From: Nostoc sp. GT001
GTDB taxonomy: Bacteria; Cyanobacteriota; Cyanobacteriia; Cyanobacteriales; Nostocaceae
DNA: 35,350 nt
Direction: 5' to 3'
Assembly: GCF_030382115.1 (NCBI RefSeq)
Contig: NZ_JAUDRJ010000003.1
Span: forward strand, 4,776,361-4,811,710
Shown here piece after piece: positions 33,706 through 35,350 of this stretch (position 1 is its first letter; the number at the start of each line of letters is the position of its first letter). Under the pieces are notes generated by a model, which saw only the letters and a list, made by a program, of their open reading frames with translations, had not been told where the DNA came from and did not search any database. The translations under genes and the position numbers were made by a program.

Positions 33706-35109
33706 ATGTCAATTGGTTTTCTCAGACAAGCCCTCAACGCCCTGCAAAAGCAGTCGCGCTCTCGTACTTCCTATCGGGTTAACCAGTGGTTTAAATGGTT
33801 ATCCCCTGGACTATCGGTAAAACGTTGGTTGTTGATTAGTGTTGGGGGTGTACTGCTGGCGAGTTTGGGGTTAGCCATTTGGATTAAGCTAACCCCAATT
33901 TTTTGGATGATTGAGTTGGTTAGAGGTTTCTTGGGAGTCATCGCCAATCTCTTACCGAACTATATCAGTGGGCCTTTGGTGCTGCTTGGCGGCTTGCTAT
34001 TAGTGCTTTGGGGGCAAACTCGCACTGTAGGTTCAATTACTAAGGTACTAAGAGCAGAAGGCGGAGAGGAACTCATTGATGTCTTGCTGGCCCATCGTCG
34101 ATTGTACCGCGGTCCAAAAATCGTGGTAATTGGTGGTGGTACGGGACTTTCTACGTTGTTGAGGGGACTGAAAACCTACAGCGCTAATATTACTGCAATT
34201 GTAACTGTCGCTGATGATGGTGGATCTTCTGGGCGTTTGCGTCAAGAGTTTGGAGTGCTACCACCAGGGGATATTCGCAATTGTTTGGCTGCACTAGCAG
34301 ATGAAGAAAAGTTATTAACAGAATTGTTTCAATACCGTTTTCGGGCTGGAGATGGGTTAACTGGCCACAGTTTTGGCAATTTGTTTTTAACGGCAATGAG
34401 TGATATTACTGGAGATTTAGAACAAGCAGTTGCAGCCAGTTCTAAAGTTCTAGCGGTGCGAGGACAAGTACTACCAGCAACTCTCAGTGATGTTCGCCTC
34501 TGGGCAGAATTAGCCGATGGTCGTCGTATTGAGGGGGAGTCTAGTATTCCCAAAGCTGGCGGTAAAATTGTCAAAATTGGCTGCATCCCGGCTAATCCTC
34601 CGGCGGTGCCAGCAGCTATTAAGGCAATTAAAGAAGCTGATTACATCATTATTAGCCCAGGTAGCCTTTATACAAGCCTAATTCCTAATTTATTAGTACC
34701 AGAAATTGCCGATGCGATCGCTCAATCAGATGCCCCCCGTATTTATATCTGCAATATCATGACTCAACCAGGAGAAACTGAAGGGTACACTGTTGCCGAC
34801 CACATCAGAGCAATTGATGCTGCTTGTGGAGAAAGACGACTATTCGATGCTGTATTAATACACAAAAAATCTCCTTCGGAGCAATCACTTATCCGCTATG
34901 CCCAACAAAACTCCCATCCCGTTTTCCTCGATAGAGAAGCCGTAACTCAACTAGGGCGACGGATTGTTCCAGCTAATGTTTTGTATGAAGATGAAACAGG
35001 TTTTGTACGTCACAATCCGCAGAAACTAGCACAAGTGTTATTGCGGTGGTACGGTAGAAGTCAGTCCCTTCGGGGAATTCAAAATTCAAAATTCAAAATT
35101 CAAAATTAA
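33706..35109 (+). CDS. YvcK/CofD-like protein with N-terminal membrane anchor
   Basis: 467 residues. Residues about 38-65 and 78-102 are two hydrophobic helices ([20 protein letters not shown] and [19 protein letters not shown]), absent from Bacillus YvcK. The CofD-like domain follows: [19 protein letters not shown] (about 137-155), [45 protein letters not shown] and [19 protein letters not shown]. YvcK binds UDP-sugars and links carbon supply to cell-wall synthesis in Bacillus (family knowledge). The last ~11 residues ([11 protein letters not shown]) are encoded by AATTCAAA repeats, so the end has been altered. tsaE follows after 26 bp. Confidence 0.92.
   Translation: MSIGFLRQALNALQKQSRSRTSYRVNQWFKWLSPGLSVKRWLLISVGGVLLASLGLAIWIKLTPIFWMIELVRGFLGVIANLLPNYISGPLVLLGGLLLVLWGQTRTVGSITKVLRAEGGEELIDVLLAHRRLYRGPKIVVIGGGTGLSTLLRGLKTYSANITAIVTVADDGGSSGRLRQEFGVLPPGDIRNCLAALADEEKLLTELFQYRFRAGDGLTGHSFGNLFLTAMSDITGDLEQAVAASSKVLAVRGQVLPATLSDVRLWAELADGRRIEGESSIPKAGGKIVKIGCIPANPPAVPAAIKAIKEADYIIISPGSLYTSLIPNLLVPEIADAIAQSDAPRIYICNIMTQPGETEGYTVADHIRAIDAACGERRLFDAVLIHKKSPSEQSLIRYAQQNSHPVFLDREAVTQLGRRIVPANVLYEDETGFVRHNPQKLAQVLLRWYGRSQSLRGIQNSKFKIQN
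35074..35109. repeat. AATTCAAA simple repeat at gene end
   Basis: Consecutive AATTCAAA units run up to the stop codon of the YvcK-like gene and supply its last codons. Confidence 0.7.
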
Positions 35110-35135
35110 GGAAGATAAAAATTTATACCTCAATC

Positions 35136-35350
35136 ATGAAAATTTTTCTTGCAGATACAGAAGCGACGCTGCGCTTAGGTATTACTCTTGGCGAATCCCT
35201 AACACCTGGGAGTGTAATTTTACTAGAAGGTGATTTAGGCGCTGGTAAAACTACTTTAGTTCAAGGCATTGGTAAAGGTTTAGGAATTGCTGAACCCATT
35301 GTCAGTCCCACTTTCACGCTGATTAATGAGTACACAGAAGGGCACTTTCC
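35136..35350 (+). CDS. tsaE: tRNA A37 threonylcarbamoylation ATPase TsaE, 3' end outside window
   Basis: Starting at the ATG 35136, 71 complete codons are visible. The sequence MKIFLADTEATLRLGITLGE then SLTPGSVILLEGDLGAGKTT contains a Walker A loop (GDLGAGKTT), and VSPTFTLINEY is the conserved TsaE switch region. TsaE is the small P-loop ATPase that supports TsaB/TsaD in making t6A on ANN-decoding tRNAs (family knowledge). It lies 26 bp after the YvcK-like gene and may share its transcript. Confidence 0.93.
   Translation, partial: MKIFLADTEATLRLGITLGESLTPGSVILLEGDLGAGKTTLVQGIGKGLGIAEPIVSPTFTLINEYTEGHF

Overview
The window looks like chromosomal DNA of a filamentous, Nostoc/Anabaena-type cyanobacterium. 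Supporting signs are the very frequent GCGATCGC (HIP1) octamers, moderately AT-rich composition, many short intergenic foldback elements, CTCCCCTG-type simple repeats, and proteins that read as cyanobacterial (CYP110-like P450, YvcK with an N-terminal membrane anchor, a desaturase-dehydrogenase fusion). No rRNA, tRNA, CRISPR array, prophage or intact transposase gene was recognised.

Layout. 1-2.7 kb: a partial alpha/beta-hydrolase, an NAD-binding epimerase-like SDR and a thioredoxin-type glutathione peroxidase, all on the minus strand, then the decayed 3' end of an ammonium-transporter gene. 3.1-5.5 kb: an intact Amt ammonium transporter and a small secreted DUF2141 protein. 5.6-9.3 kb: a membrane protein joining a peptidoglycan-binding domain to HEAT repeats, an EamA exporter and an orphan amino-acid-type periplasmic binding protein. 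9.5-15.4 kb: a four-gene minus-strand operon (membrane-fusion protein, double ATPase, two ABC-2 permeases) with the architecture of E. coli YbhGFSR. It diverges from a TetR-family regulator gene. A perfect 19-bp dyad covers the -10 box and much of the spacer of the exporter promoter.

15.5-20.3 kb: the tetR gene is followed after 26-47 bp (depending on start) by a CYP110-like P450. Convergent with these are a histidine-box desaturase fused to a short-chain dehydrogenase and a separate fatty-acid desaturase. A regulated exporter beside three lipid/terpenoid-type oxidising enzymes is the most coherent functional grouping here; that they form one pathway is inference. 20.3-21.5 kb holds a Uma2-family remnant, a 63/42-bp tandem repeat and an MbtH-like gene whose frame continues upstream, through one TGA, into a signal peptide.

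21.7-26.6 kb: an RND pump with its periplasmic adaptor, preceded by two tandem dyads. 27-30.2 kb: a GPH-type sugar/cation symporter, a phosphoribosyltransferase and a higBA toxin-antitoxin pair with a promoter/operator visible in the sequence. 30.6-35.35 kb: a second-type topoisomerase I gene split by a one-base frameshift, ruvC, a YvcK/CofD-like gene and the start of tsaE.

The intergenic DNA is rich in foldback (MITE-like) elements and simple repeats, and several have entered coding sequences: they supply a stop codon, C-terminal tails and internal linkers. No clearly new defence or mobile system was found. The strongest leads are the signal-peptide MbtH locus, the exporter/oxygenase cluster with its operator, the probable leaderless higBA promoter, and repeats that have become protein sequence.
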